A stretch of DNA of 64,000 bases, taken from Apium graveolens (taxonomy: Eukaryota; Streptophyta; Magnoliopsida; Apiales; Apiaceae). Location of the stretch: contig NC_133648.1 in assembly GCF_009905375.1 (NCBI RefSeq), positions 309,830,565 to 309,894,564 of the forward strand, in the 5' to 3' direction. Shown here one piece after another: positions 24,100-34,609 of this stretch; position 1 is the first letter of the stretch, and each line of letters starts with the position of its first letter. The notes beneath the pieces were generated by a model. The model saw only the letters and a list, made by a program, of their open reading frames with translations, was not told where the DNA came from and did not search any database. The position numbers and the translations under genes are program-made.

Positions 24100-24819
24100 A
24101 TGTCTACTGTATTTAGGTTCGAGTTGTGTTACAAATATTAAAAGGGTGCTCTAGTTCTTTATCGAATTTTTGAATATATCGAATTTTCCTCCTGGTGATA
24201 TTTTTTGAGTTAGATATTCATTTGTCATATAAATCGTACTTTTATTCTGAGCAGAAAGGAGAATAGTCTCAAATTATTGTTGATCTTGAATAGCTATATC
24301 AGAAACTAGAAACTATATTATCTGATACTAAAGGAAAAACAAATGAAGTGTTATAATAAATGAGCTGAAAGTAGGTGAATCATGGGAACGTCCCTGTAGA
24401 TACCAACTTTGCTGTAAATGTTGAAACATACGGGGTGTTAGATAATGTAGGTGTCTGGCATTGGTGGTAGTAGCTGAATCACTGGAACTTCCCTGCAGAT
24501 ACCAAAGTCTTGGCTGTCATGATATTTATCTGTATTATAGCAAGCTGAAGCACGAGCAACACTGTCGTTTTCGTCCCTATAATTGTTCAGGCATAATACA
24601 ATAGCTGTTCTACTTGAAAATATCATTTATCTGCATGTGTACTGTAATAGCATGATTGAATCCTAGCTGCGAATTCATAAAATGAATCAGAATAATGTAT
24701 TGGAATCTACATCACCTAAATACGGTGAGAATGAAATATGGAATACTGATTTGCCTTATATTGTTCTCTGATTTTCTGTTTTTATAAGTTAGATGTCTTT
24801 TTCCAAATTGATTTTGCAG
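24100..24819. other. CACTA-1 interior between captured exons
   Basis: AT-rich, intron-like. Two related segments of about 45 bp (GAATCATGGGAACGTCCCTG near 24377 and GAATCACTGGAACTTCCCTG near 24476) form a local imperfect repeat. No coding region is supported. Confidence 0.45.
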
Positions 24820-25490
24820 AAATGCAGAGAGCAGCATTGATAGAGTGGATTAATACAACACTTTCTAATGTGAAATTGCCCGTACATTCTTCTGATGACG
24901 AATTGAGAGCATTGTTGTTTGATGGTAGTGTTTTATGTAGGTTATTGAATAAATTGAGACCTGGTTCAGTTAGCGAGGTAGTTAGATGATTTCACTTTAC
25001 CTTTTTGCATGTATTGTTCTTATAATTGAGGTTCTCATTGTTCTCTCCCTACTTTTATTTTGTCGTTAGTTAAGAGGTTCTGATCATCCTTCAAAATTGG
25101 GCGTAGAAAATGTTGGAAGGTTTCTTGTTGCTATTGACCAGATGGCGTTTCCTAGATTTCAAGTGCATGATCTTCAAAAGGTAAAATTATCTGCATTATA
25201 TTAACTTGGTATTATTTCCTATATTACAAATTTAAACGTGATGCCTATAGGCTAATGTTTTATTTTGTTATTCTCCCTCTCTATCTTTGTTATCGTTAAT
25301 TTATGTCCCAATTTTTTCTTACTTATGGTTCCCCAAACATCCAGGGATCGAAGCCTATAGTAGATCCGTATGGACTCAGTGACTTTTCTCCATGCGGAGA
25401 AAATTATATACCTACAATATTGGAAGAGCAAAAACGGAAAGGTGTATCGAACTCACAATATCAACATGCTGATCTTAATCCCATCATGTC
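24820..25490 (+). pseudogene. Captured kinesin-14 (CH-domain) exons, 5' part
   Basis: Three exon-like blocks with GT-AG borders: 24820-24977 (MQRAALIEWINTTLSNVKLP, LLFDGSVLCRLLNKLRPGS), 25070-25180 (SKLGVENVGRFLVAIDQM, FQVHDLQK) and about 25345-25490 (GSKPIVD, then a broken frame). The first two are a calponin-homology domain of the type at the N-terminus of plant KIN-14 kinesins. The motor domain is not present in the window. The third exon has lost its frame, so this is a non-functional capture. The kinesin segment is then interrupted by block B and continues at 27631. Confidence 0.8.
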
Positions 25491-25579
25491 ACGTACTCTC
25501 TCTCTCTCACACAAAAACATGTGTATGTGTTTGTGTAGTTGTTTCTACCAATCCAGCTGTGGTTATGTTGAAAAACTAA

Positions 25580-27342
25580 TTTGTTAAGGCATACAAAAAG
25601 GTACGTAGGTGTCTTGTTAAGGCAGATCGAGTCATGAAGCACAACTGCAGTCAAATCGAGCCTCGAAGCTCACGAACACTAGCAATAAACATATCCTAAA
25701 TTTTTATCTAAAACAATATGGTTATAATTATATATTAATTTAATTTTAGTATTTATTATTTATATTAAAACTAGAAATAATATAAAATTTACAATTTATT
25801 AAATATTAATTAAATTGTAAAGTCAGTACCATTAAAAAGGGTTGGTAGGTACCAAACTAAACCACACCCATATAGACGGACAACGTATTGCACGACAACA
25901 TCGTAAGTGACAGATGCATATACAAATTGTACATTGGAAATTTAAGAATTTAAGAATCCAAAAAAAATCAAGTATTTAAAAATATTTACCTTTCACCATA
26001 GAAAAATCTAGTACATGTATACAATATTGGCAAATGAATAGAAATTTACAAAATTTCCATAGAAGTCTTCATGCAAGAACTTGACCATTTCAGATTTTGA
26101 TAACTTTGATGGATTGCAAGGTTAAATACGTAAAGAAAAGAGATACATCTATAGTGAATTAAAGTTTTCAAATATTGAAATCTCTATCATGATGACAACT
26201 GCCTTTTCATGTGTGTGCTAAAATAGAGAAGATGGATGGGTTTCCTCAACAAGTCTTTGATATCGATGGGTATCGATGAAACGAAAAGTGTTATAATTCT
26301 TAAGATGGCAAGCCGCAAATATATCATCTACCCGCTGTGTATAATGTAACCAGAAGCGTACAAAGCATTCTCTTACACATCCTCGCTTCACTCCCTTTTC
26401 TTAGTTAGTTTGCTTTCTATCAATTATATTTGTTCGAACATATTAATGTTTCGCTAAGTTCTCCCTTTTATGGCATGTTTCGCAAAATTCTTCCTTTTGT
26501 GAAATTTATTAACCGATAAAATTGATCGTTATTCGTCCTCCTTTGATATGTTAACATAAATCATTTTTGCAGCCGTCCGCTATGTAAACTGCCTACAAGA
26601 CCAATAACGTCGTCCTATTAGATTCTCGTAAATATAAGGAATATAATAATGATCGGAGATTAAGAATAGTAATAATAATAATTTGAAAAATGAGAGTGTT
26701 GTGATGGATCGTTCAAAATATATTGGCTTAAACTCTAGTATATATATAAACACAAAACTCAGAAAGTAAATTTTTTTTTTGCTAAATTAAATATATATTA
26801 ACAAGAAAGAGGGATTAACCCTTGCTCTAGTAGACCTAGAGAAGACTATCTATGATCAATCTTAGCATAAAAGATTGAGAATAGAAAGCACAAGGGCCTA
26901 CAAAAACCAACTACAAAAAATCCCTATACAATCTAGGTTCTTGAACCACTTTGAAGATAGCAATAGAGTTTCAATATCTAGCATAATTCCCTTAAAAACC
27001 AAAGACGGGTCTCGGACCCCTTTGTCATGCAGTCTAGCATTCCTCTCTCGCCAAATATGATAGCAGAACACCTGCAAAGCAAGAAGCCCCAAAGTACTAC
27101 GCCCCTTATGAGAAATTATGTTTGAGTCCATGATCAAATCATTCCAGGAAATGACAGTGATAGGGAGCCTAAGAGAGAAGGCCAACCTGGAGAGAATTGA
27201 TCTACTTTAAGTACAGTGAACAAAAAGGTGGTCACTAGTTTCAATTCCTCCTACACAAAAATTACAAAAAGGAGAAACCTGAAGCCCAAAGCGAGCGAGT
27301 CTGGTGAATGTTGGGAGCCTCCCTCGACAAACAATCCATTCA
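25580..27342. repeat. Block B: third partial copy of the segmental unit, inside CACTA-1
   Basis: 25588-25715 matches the end of the gypsy 3' LTR (37945-38072). 25716-26773 matches the host flank 38073-39182, with the same LTR/flank junction ATCTAAAACA|ATATGG. 26774-27342 is the 3' part of the LINE also seen at 1-412. The block sits between two halves of the captured kinesin, with near-matching GAAAAACTAAT on the left (25570-25580) and GAAAACTAAT on the right (27343-27352). Relative to unit C it lacks about 57 bp near 38968-39022. It thus carries a copy of the flank of its own host element. Confidence 0.85.
26774..27342 (-). mobile_element. LINE 3' fragment in block B
   Basis: A run of ten T (26771-26780) marks the poly-A end of a minus-strand LINE. 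The region reads a zf-RVT C-terminal segment (26898-27185, with YHIWRERNARLHDK). It is nearly identical to 1-412 but keeps the 83 bp that the first copy has lost. It inserted at the position where unit C has AAAGTAAATTTTGTATATAC uninterrupted (39172-39191). At 27342 homology stops abruptly, where the kinesin sequence resumes. Confidence 0.85.
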
Positions 27343-27630
27343 GGAAAACTAATAAATTGAATAAAATTTTCTGTATGAACATAAAATTATGCAGTACATG
27401 GAAGTCATGGTTAACAAATAACACCTGTATTTTTTTGTTGTGACTTTGTCAATACCTAAGCTTGTTTATTAATATTTGAAATGATAATGGTTTTACTGAA
27501 GACTATATATCGTTGCAGAAAACCATTGTGATTTGTGACTTGCTGGTTTTTATTTTGTTCTTTTAGGTGTTTAAATCAGAAGTCTTCAAAAATTAGTTTT
27601 ATATCTCATTCGTGTTTTTTCTAATATCAG

Positions 27631-27941
27631 TTTTGTTTCATGAGCGAGTGGCATGCCTATTAAGGAAAGTCATCCAAGAGATAGAGCGTCGTATGTCCAC
27701 TCAAGCAGAGCACATAAGAACTGTAATGTTATTAAGTTTGTATTATGGACCACTTAAGAATTGTAATGTAACAGAGCCTGTCAGTTGTAAATTTGTAATT
27801 CATATTCAATGCTCGAGTCTAATTACTATATTGAATTCTGCACGGCAGCAAAATAACCTGTTCAGGGCTCGTGAGGAAAGATATCAGTCAAGAATTAGAG
27901 TTCTTGAAGCCCTTACAAGCGGTACTAATGAAGAGGCACAT
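27631..27941 (+). pseudogene. Captured kinesin-14 exons, following part
   Basis: Two exon-like blocks: 27631-27722 encodes LLRKVIQEIERRMSTQAEHI, and 27849-27941 encodes QNNLFRAREERYQSRIRVLE followed by ALTSGTNEE. This is the coiled-coil stretch that follows the CH domain in plant CH-domain KIN-14 proteins, in the correct order after 24820-25490. The blocks are open and have GT-AG borders, but the frame before them is broken and the motor is missing. Confidence 0.8.
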
Positions 27942-27949
27942 GTAACTTC

Positions 27950-28843
27950 AACTAATTGTGAAGTTTTTATGCACTCTTTAGCAATAAATCACTTACTGTG
28001 GTTGTTGACAAGCCTACTAACCAAATATTACTGATATTTATGAGCTAAGATATATTACGTCAATCTTTTTGGTATCTACAACTAAGAGGAGTAAGCTCTA
28101 GCTAGTAGAAGTTAGATGTTACCTTGGTAATGAACAACATAAGCACATGAGTTGTGCAAAACCAGGATGAGACTTGTGATTATCAACACCTTAAAAACCT
28201 TACCAACTCCATTCTAATCTCTGCTGAGATACCTTAGGTGTTGACAGTTGAGTATGCTCTATATTCTCAGGTTCTCTAAACTTTATTATTCAACGTTCAA
28301 AAAGAGACTAAACATGTACCAAACCTGAAATGTATGTTAGAAAGATGACCATGTTTGACGTGATGGTCCTGTGTGTACTTCTTATCCTTGATCACACGTT
28401 TAAAACCTCTGGTAAGAGCCCATAAAAAACAAGGGCAGAGCATAAGCTTTAATTACGATAGTCTATTTTTATGTCTTAGAAGATGTTTGCTTAATATAAC
28501 ACAGGTCCTGTAGAAATTACTTGAAACAAACCCCGGGTTGAACATTGACATGACTCAGATTTGTGGGACAATTTCAGGTGACACAGGAGGAGCTGATGGT
28601 ACTCCTCTTATCAGTGGTCGTAGCACTTGGACCATTTGTTATCTCTCTTCTATGTTATTTTCAAAGACTTGTATCCTTTTGCGTTATCTTGCACGTTTAG
28701 TTTTTAGCAAGAGTACTTGTATTTCTTAAGTTATATTTTGGTGTGATGGATTGTAATTATTGCTTGGACAGAATATAATGGTTGGATGTGTAGTTAAGAC
28801 TCGTTGGATGAATTGAATTGGTTATGAATGTTGTTGAATTTAT
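27950..28843. other. CACTA-1 right interior, no gene recognised
   Basis: AT-rich, intron-like sequence. A stretch at 28500-28735 has a more coding-like composition (GGTGACACAGGAGGAGCTGA) and an open frame of 63 codons, but I recognise no family. It might be a further captured piece. Confidence 0.4.
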
Positions 28844-29285
28844 GGGAAATCAAGTATTTAAAAAGTATAATTCATTTTTTTACAGCTCAGGTGTTGCAAT
28901 AGCCTATTAGTACTTTGCAATAGGGTGCTAAATTATGCAGATAAATTCTTTTTTGCAACATTAAAGGTGTTGTAATAGGTGTGTTGCCATAAATGATAAA
29001 GGGCCCCACATATGGCCCACAAATATTGTACGGGTAGCCCAAACCCTACTGTAACACTTTTCAAGACCTATTGCAACCCTATTAAAGTTGTAATAGCACG
29101 TTTCTGTAACGGATAAACAAGGATTGCAATAGGGTGTCACCGGGGTTGCAAAAAACTCTATGGCAATGCCTAAAATTGCAACCCCGAAAAAGAGTCACCA
29201 TAGCCTTTTTTCGGCCTTTAGCAACGCTTTTTTGGCCTTTAGTAACGGTTTCTTGGGGTTGCGGAATCCAATCTATGGCGTAGTG

Positions 29286-29940
29286 ATGTCATGTGCAGAT
29301 ATGGGATCCCCCGAATCTTGGTGAATGATAATGGAGCACAATTCAATAATGATGAGTTTAAGAAGTATTATAAGGAGAATGAGATTCAGTTGCGGTTCAC
29401 TTCTGGAGCACATCTCCAAGCCAATGGGCAAGCAGAGGTTGAAAACCGAATTATTCTAGATGGACTAAAGAAGATGATTGAGAAGTCCAGGAGTAGTTGG
29501 GTAGATGGAATACTTCCAATACTTGGGTCTACAGGACCACATGTAGAGTTACTACGGGAGCAACACCGTTTATGTTAGCATATGGGGCAGAAGCGGTCGT
29601 TTCAGTGGAGATATCACATTCATCTCCAAGAATCCAAGCGTATAATGCTGAAGAGAATGAAGAGGGACAAAGTTTAACCTTGAAGTTGATAGATGAAGTA
29701 CAGGAAAAAGCACATGCAAGGATTGGGGAACATCAAAAAAGGCTTCTTTCTACTATAAATTAAGGGTGAAAGAAAGGTTTTTTAAAAAAGGTGACTTGGT
29801 TCTAAGGAAGGTGGAAGCTTCCGGTGTGGGGTAGAAGGGAAACTCGCCCAAATTAGGAAGGACCATACAAGATTAAAAGTGTTCAAGGAAGAGGATTCTA
29901 GAAGCAAGAAACTATGGACCGTTTTGAAGTCTGAAGAACT
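29286..29940 (+). pseudogene. gypsy integrase, second half (copy 1)
   Basis: Continues the integrase interrupted at 22622: MCRYGIPRILVNDNGAQFNN holds the second catalytic Asp and HLQANGQAEVENRII holds the catalytic Glu. After a frame change near 29505 it continues with TTGATPFMLAYGAEAVVSVE and EHQKRLLSTIN (to about 29760), then a broken C-terminus to about 29940. The same frame change occurs in copy 2, so it predates the duplication. Confidence 0.85.
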
Positions 29941-30309
29941 TGGCACACTCAAAACCCGAAAGTCTATTTTGTATTAGTCTGATTGGAAAGATCTTCATTT
30001 GTCAAAGTGGCAAATAGGTTGAAAAGCACCTTAAAGCTTTGATTGCTTAGAATTTTATGTTTTATAAGACTATTATTTTCAAGTTTTAGTTTTAGCAAGA
30101 CTTGTGTAAGGGATCAATCCCAAGAGATTATGGAATTTATAAAATTTCCAATATGTGGTATTGAGTTCCTACAACACACAAAGTTATAATAAATAAAACT
30201 AAGTGCATAAATTCGGATATAAAAATGTAGTTTCGATAAATAAAGAGACTATTACAAGTTCTAATCATAAATAACAAAGCCACGCAGGGCCAATAAAAAC
30301 TCTTAGGAG

Positions 30310-32212
30310 CAGAGGTGCCATCGGCATCCATGTCATCGCCTCCTTCTGTCTCATCAGAAGTCTCTATAGTAGCGGTCTCACTAGAAGAAGGGCCGACAAC
30401 ATCCTCTGCAGGTCGATAAAAGGACTTAGGGGGAGGAAGAAGCTAGTCCTGAGGGATATCATCTAAGACGACTACGCAGGTACGGAACCTCTGTAGTAAG
30501 GTGTCATCATCGGGGCACATGTAATCCATCGGGTTAACATCAGGACAAGTCTCGTTCACGGTCCCGATGGTTGTGTCCCATCCAGTCCTGAAAAATCCAG
30601 GGAACACCAAGTTCTTCCTAACCTCTCATGGACTGAGCAAACTCATCCGTGTCCAAGTAAGCATCAATGATTCTATCATTCTCAGCATTCAGAGTAACTA
30701 GCTCAGCATTGGCATCCCCTAACTCTTATGCCTTGTGCTTCATCTTCTACTCCAGCGCAATATACTTCCTCTGTTTCCTTCTGAGGGCGTTAGCCGCGTT
30801 ATCTGAGGCTTTCCTCCAAGACTCAGCTTGTCTCACAGCTGCTTGGAAATAAGCATTAGACTGAAAGGAAGAAGAAAAATAAAAGGACGTAAGGAAAGGG
30901 GATAAAGTAGCCATAGGAACAAAGGAATGTTAAAAATATATATAAAAAATGGTTAAAACGGGAAGTCCCTTACCGAGGCTAGAGATTGGGCACCCATAAG
31001 CTTTACCCTCTCCAAGTCTAGACCAGCCACAATATCAGTGAAGTCCTTAGGGGTCACATAGTGATAAGACCAATCTCATGCGTGCTTCCTGGAACCAACC
31101 ACGGAATCCCCTCGATGGAATCCCCAGAGAGACTAGAAAACACTAGTAGCTATAGTAGCAGGAGCATCTGGGGTTTCAGTTCCCCCAGAAGACGCCTCCA
31201 CTATGGGCTCTTTATGCTTCTTCAGAAAGCTAGGCTCTGTTGGCTTACCACAGGGATCCAACCCCGTAAGCCGGGCCTTTTTCATTCTTGTTGTTTTCTC
31301 AATGACAGGAAAGTTCTTATTATTGATTTCCTTGGCGGCTACAAATACAAGGGAAAAACAAAAATAATTGGTGTCAATAATGCATGAAGAAAATAAAAAT
31401 AAGAAGGGAAGAAAAAATACCCTACAACGAGACTAAGGAAAGCCCACTTGGATCAAAGAAAACTCCTCTAAGAGAGTCCAGCTGGGAGTTTCGCCATTAT
31501 TATTTATAAGATCATTATATATGGCATTCTCTTCGGGAGTTTGGTGAATTGATTTGGGGCTACCATCACTGACCTTCCCCAAGGGGGATCTAAAAAGTGT
31601 GCCCCGGCCTCCATTCCCCCAATTAATCCCAACAAAACTGTCTCTTCAGTGTTGGTTATTATCAGGAATTGAAGCACTGTTAAAAAATTTGTTTACACTT
31701 GGGCCTTTGTATAAAATAAACTCAACCATAAGAGTTTTGGGCACTGTTATAGCACTGGAAAATTTTCCTAAACACAACAACTGAAAGAGGGAAACCACTC
31801 ATAAGACACAAAAACATGAAATAAAGAATATTTTTCCAGGTATTGGGAGGAAGCTAACAAAGTGTAAATAAACTCATGGAAAGGAAACCTAAGCTCCGCA
31901 GTAAGGGCGTCTGTATAAACAAACAAATTATCGGGCTTTCAATGGCATGTACGGTCACCACTTTCTGCAGGAACTATTCTAAGAGGGGGGGGGACGAACG
32001 TTATAGATTTCGTTGAGTTTGTTAATAGCATTTGAATTATACCACTTATTACAATAATCAAAGGAGTCTAAATGAGTTTCGAATGGGTATTCATCCCCCT
32101 TAGTATTAATCATATCTATCAACGACATATAAGAAAAGCGAATTTCAATGTCGTTACCTATCTTAGAAGCTGGAGCAATCTTCGTTGCCATTTCTGAACC
32201 TTTTCCAGCCAT
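30310..32212 (-). pseudogene. Antisense extra ORF of the Tat element (Transposase_28-like), copy 1
   Basis: Minus-strand gene between integrase and 3' LTR, start at 32212 (MAGKGSEMATKIAPASKIGN). Blocks: an N-terminal part to about 31979, a middle part with degraded reading frames (about 31500-31900), an intron-like gap near 31340-31430, a part with KARLTGLDPCGKPTEPSF (about 31210-31290), and a coiled-coil-like end (RRKQRKYIALE, 30700-30860). Antisense extra ORFs at this place are known for Tat elements and have a gypsy-type putative transposase (PF04195-like) domain. Several stops show decay. Its role in the element is unknown. Confidence 0.65.
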
Positions 32213-32699
32213 TAATGGAGGTTGGAGTAGAGTTTGAAGTGGAGGAAGGAGGAAGAAGGCTGACTTTCCCGGAAAAAGCTTTAAGGATGGGGAAGGAGAT
32301 TTTGAAAGGAGAGTTTAGAAATGAAAAAGTGAAGTGTGAGAAATCACTTCACTCCCCCCACTCTTATATAGGACTCCCAACTGGTCATTGGGCCAGTAAA
32401 AAGGGCAGACCAGCGAGTCATAACAGGTTAAAAGCCCAGCCCAAAATCAACAAAGTTCCAGAAATTTCCTGGATAAATAAAATATAATAATAATAAATAT
32501 ATATTTATAGTTTCCAGAATATTCTGGAATAGTGGGCCAAAAGAAAAGCCCATTTAAATAATGGGCCAAAAGGAAATCCCAGGTAGAGATGGGCCAAAAG
32601 GAAAGCCCCTTAACAAAGCCCATATACGCATCGTGATTGAAGATGTAAAAATTTAATGAAAAATCTCGACCTAAAAAATTATGGTCAAAAACCAAAAAA

Positions 32700-33143
32700 A
32701 TCATGACCTAATTTCGGTTAGGAGTTCTGATCGAATGATCCTAGTCGAAATAACCCATGATCAGGGATTTTAGGCCAATAATTCGGTCAAGATTCTGTTA
32801 AAAACAAGAAATTCTGACCTAAACTAATGCCAAGATCGTGATCGAAAGGTACCGGTCGAATAAACTTTCGATCAAGAATTAAAGACCCTTAATTTGATCA
32901 GAAAGCCCAAAGTCAACGTTAAATCTTGACCAAATTTGGTCAGGATTCCTGGTCGAATGATCCTGGTCGAATTACTCCATGAGCAAGGCAAAAAAGGAGC
33001 AATTCGGTCATATTTAAATTGTTCTTGACCAAATTCGCTCAGAATTCTGATCGAACCAACCTGACCGAAAGTAGCTTCGACCAGGGTTTTGGGACCATAA
33101 TTCGACTAGGATCCCTATCGAATGGATTCCTCGTCGAAATTAT
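32700..33143. repeat. Degenerate tandem repeats in the gypsy 3' region (also 36985-37374)
   Basis: Four diverged units of about 100-115 bp built around TTCGGTCAGGATTC and GATCGAATGATCCT. Units start near 32707, 32816, 32930 and 33029. The same block follows in copy 2, with about one unit partly deleted. Tandem repeats in this position are known in other Tat elements. Confidence 0.65.
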
Positions 33144-33585
33144 GGGAAATCAAGTATTTGAAAAGTATAATTCATTTTTTTACATCTCAGGTGTTGCAAT
33201 AGCCTATTAGTACTTTGCAATAGGGTGCTAAATTATGCAGATAAATTCTTTTTTGCAACATTAAAGGTGTTGTAATAGGTGTGTTGCCATAGATGATAAA
33301 GGGCCCCACATATGGCCCACAAATATTGTACTGGTAGCCCAAACCCTACTGTAACACTTTTCAAGACCTATTGCAACCCTATTAAAGTTGCAATAGCACG
33401 TTTCTATAACGGATAAACAAGGATTGCAATAGGGTGTCACAGGGGTTGCAAAAAACTCTATGGCAATGCCTAAAATTGCAACCCCGAAAAAGAGTCGTCA
33501 TAGCCTTTTTTCGGCCTTTAGCAAGGCTTTTTTGGCCTTTAGTAACGGTTTCTTGGGGTTGCGGAATTCAATCTATGGCGTAGTG

Positions 33586-34250
33586 ATGTGATGTGCAGAT
33601 ATGGGATCCCCCGAATCTTGGTGAATGATAATGGAGCACAATTCAATAATGATGAGTTTAAGAAGTATTATAAGGAGAATGAGATTCAGTTGCGGTTCAC
33701 TTCTGGAGCACATCTCCAAGCCAATGGGCAAGCAGAGGTTGAAAACCGAATTATTCTAGATGGATTAAAGAAGAGGATTGAGAATTCCAGGAGTAGTTGG
33801 GTGGATGGAATACTTCCAATACTTGAGTCTATAGGACCACATGTAGAGTTACTACGGGAGCAACACCGTTTATGTTAGCATATGGGGCAGAAGCGGTCGT
33901 TTCAGTGGAGATATCACATTCATCTCCAAGAATCCAAGCGTATAATGCTGAAGAGAATGAAGAGGGACAAAGTTTAACCCTGAAGTTGATAGATGAAGTA
34001 CGGGAAAAAGCACATGCAAGGATTGGGGAACATCAAAAAAGGCTTCTTTCTACTATAAATTAAGGGTGAAAGAAAGGTGTTTTAAACAAGGTGACTTGGT
34101 TCTAAGGAAGGTGGAAGCTTCCGGTGTGGGGTAGAAGGGAAAACTCGCCCAAATTAGGAAGGACCATACAAGATTAAAAGTGTTCAAGGAAGAGGATCCT
34201 AGAAGCAAGAAACTATGGACCGTTTTGAAGTCTGAAGAACTTGGCACACT
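33586..34250 (+). pseudogene. gypsy integrase, second half (copy 2)
   Basis: Duplicate of 29286-29940 with a few substitutions (for example KKRIENS for KKMIEKS). It has the same internal frame change and the same broken end. It has no first half of its own, since upstream is a copy of the CACTA-1 end. Confidence 0.85.
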
Positions 34251-34609
34251 CAAAACCCGAAAGTCTATTTTGTATTAGTCTGATTGGAAAGATCTTCATT
34301 TGTCAAAGTGGCAAATAGGTTGAAAAGCACCTTAAAGCTTTGATTGCTTAGAATTTTATGTTTTATAAGACTATTATTTTCAAGTTTTAGTTTTAGCAAG
34401 ACTTGTGTAAGGGATCAATCCCAAGAGATTATGGAATTTATAAAATTTCCAATATGTGGTATTGAGTTCCTACAACACACAAAGTTATAATAAATAAAAC
34501 TAAGTGCATAAATTCGGATATAAAAATGTAGTTTCGATAAATAAAGAGACTATTACAAGTTCTAATCATAAATAACAAAGCCACGCAGGGCCAATAAAAA
34601 CTCTTAGGA

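Larger units (their letters stand above)
22623..29285. mobile_element. CACTA-1: non-autonomous CACTA transposon with captured gene fragments
   Basis: Ends are inverted repeats. The left starts CATTACGCCATAGATTGGAT and the right, read in reverse, starts CACTACGCCATAGATTGGAT, with about 27 of 29 bases matching. The 3-bp target duplication ATG flanks it (22620-22622 and 29286-29288). Removing the element and one ATG restores a continuous integrase reading frame across the junction. Subterminal TTGCAATAG-type repeats occur near both ends, most densely at 28880-29200. No transposase is present. The interior holds exons of a kinesin-14, a CID-like exon and block B. It must have been moved by a transposase from elsewhere. 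Confidence 0.92.
28844..33143. repeat. 4.3-kb tandem duplication, copy 1
   Basis: Runs from inside CACTA-1 (TATGGGAAATCAAG) through the CACTA-1 right end, gypsy integrase second half, antisense extra ORF and degenerate repeats to GTCGAAATTAT. Copy 2 follows directly at 33144 at an offset of 4300 bp with about 1% differences. The junction shares only a few bases (A-T-T-A-T). Confidence 0.92.

Noticed and set aside
26898..27185. 95-codon ORF as a separate gene
   Set aside because: It is the LINE zf-RVT C-terminus within block B.
28538..28729. 63-codon ORF as a captured gene
   Set aside because: No recognisable motif; kept only as a note in the CACTA-1 interior entry.
31061..31387. 108-codon plus-strand ORF
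   Set aside because: Opposite strand of the antisense extra ORF of the Tat element; composition and copy 2 do not support it.
32185..32487. 100-codon plus-strand ORF, repeated at 36482
   Set aside because: Overlaps the start and upstream region of the antisense ORF. Conserved only because of the recent duplication.
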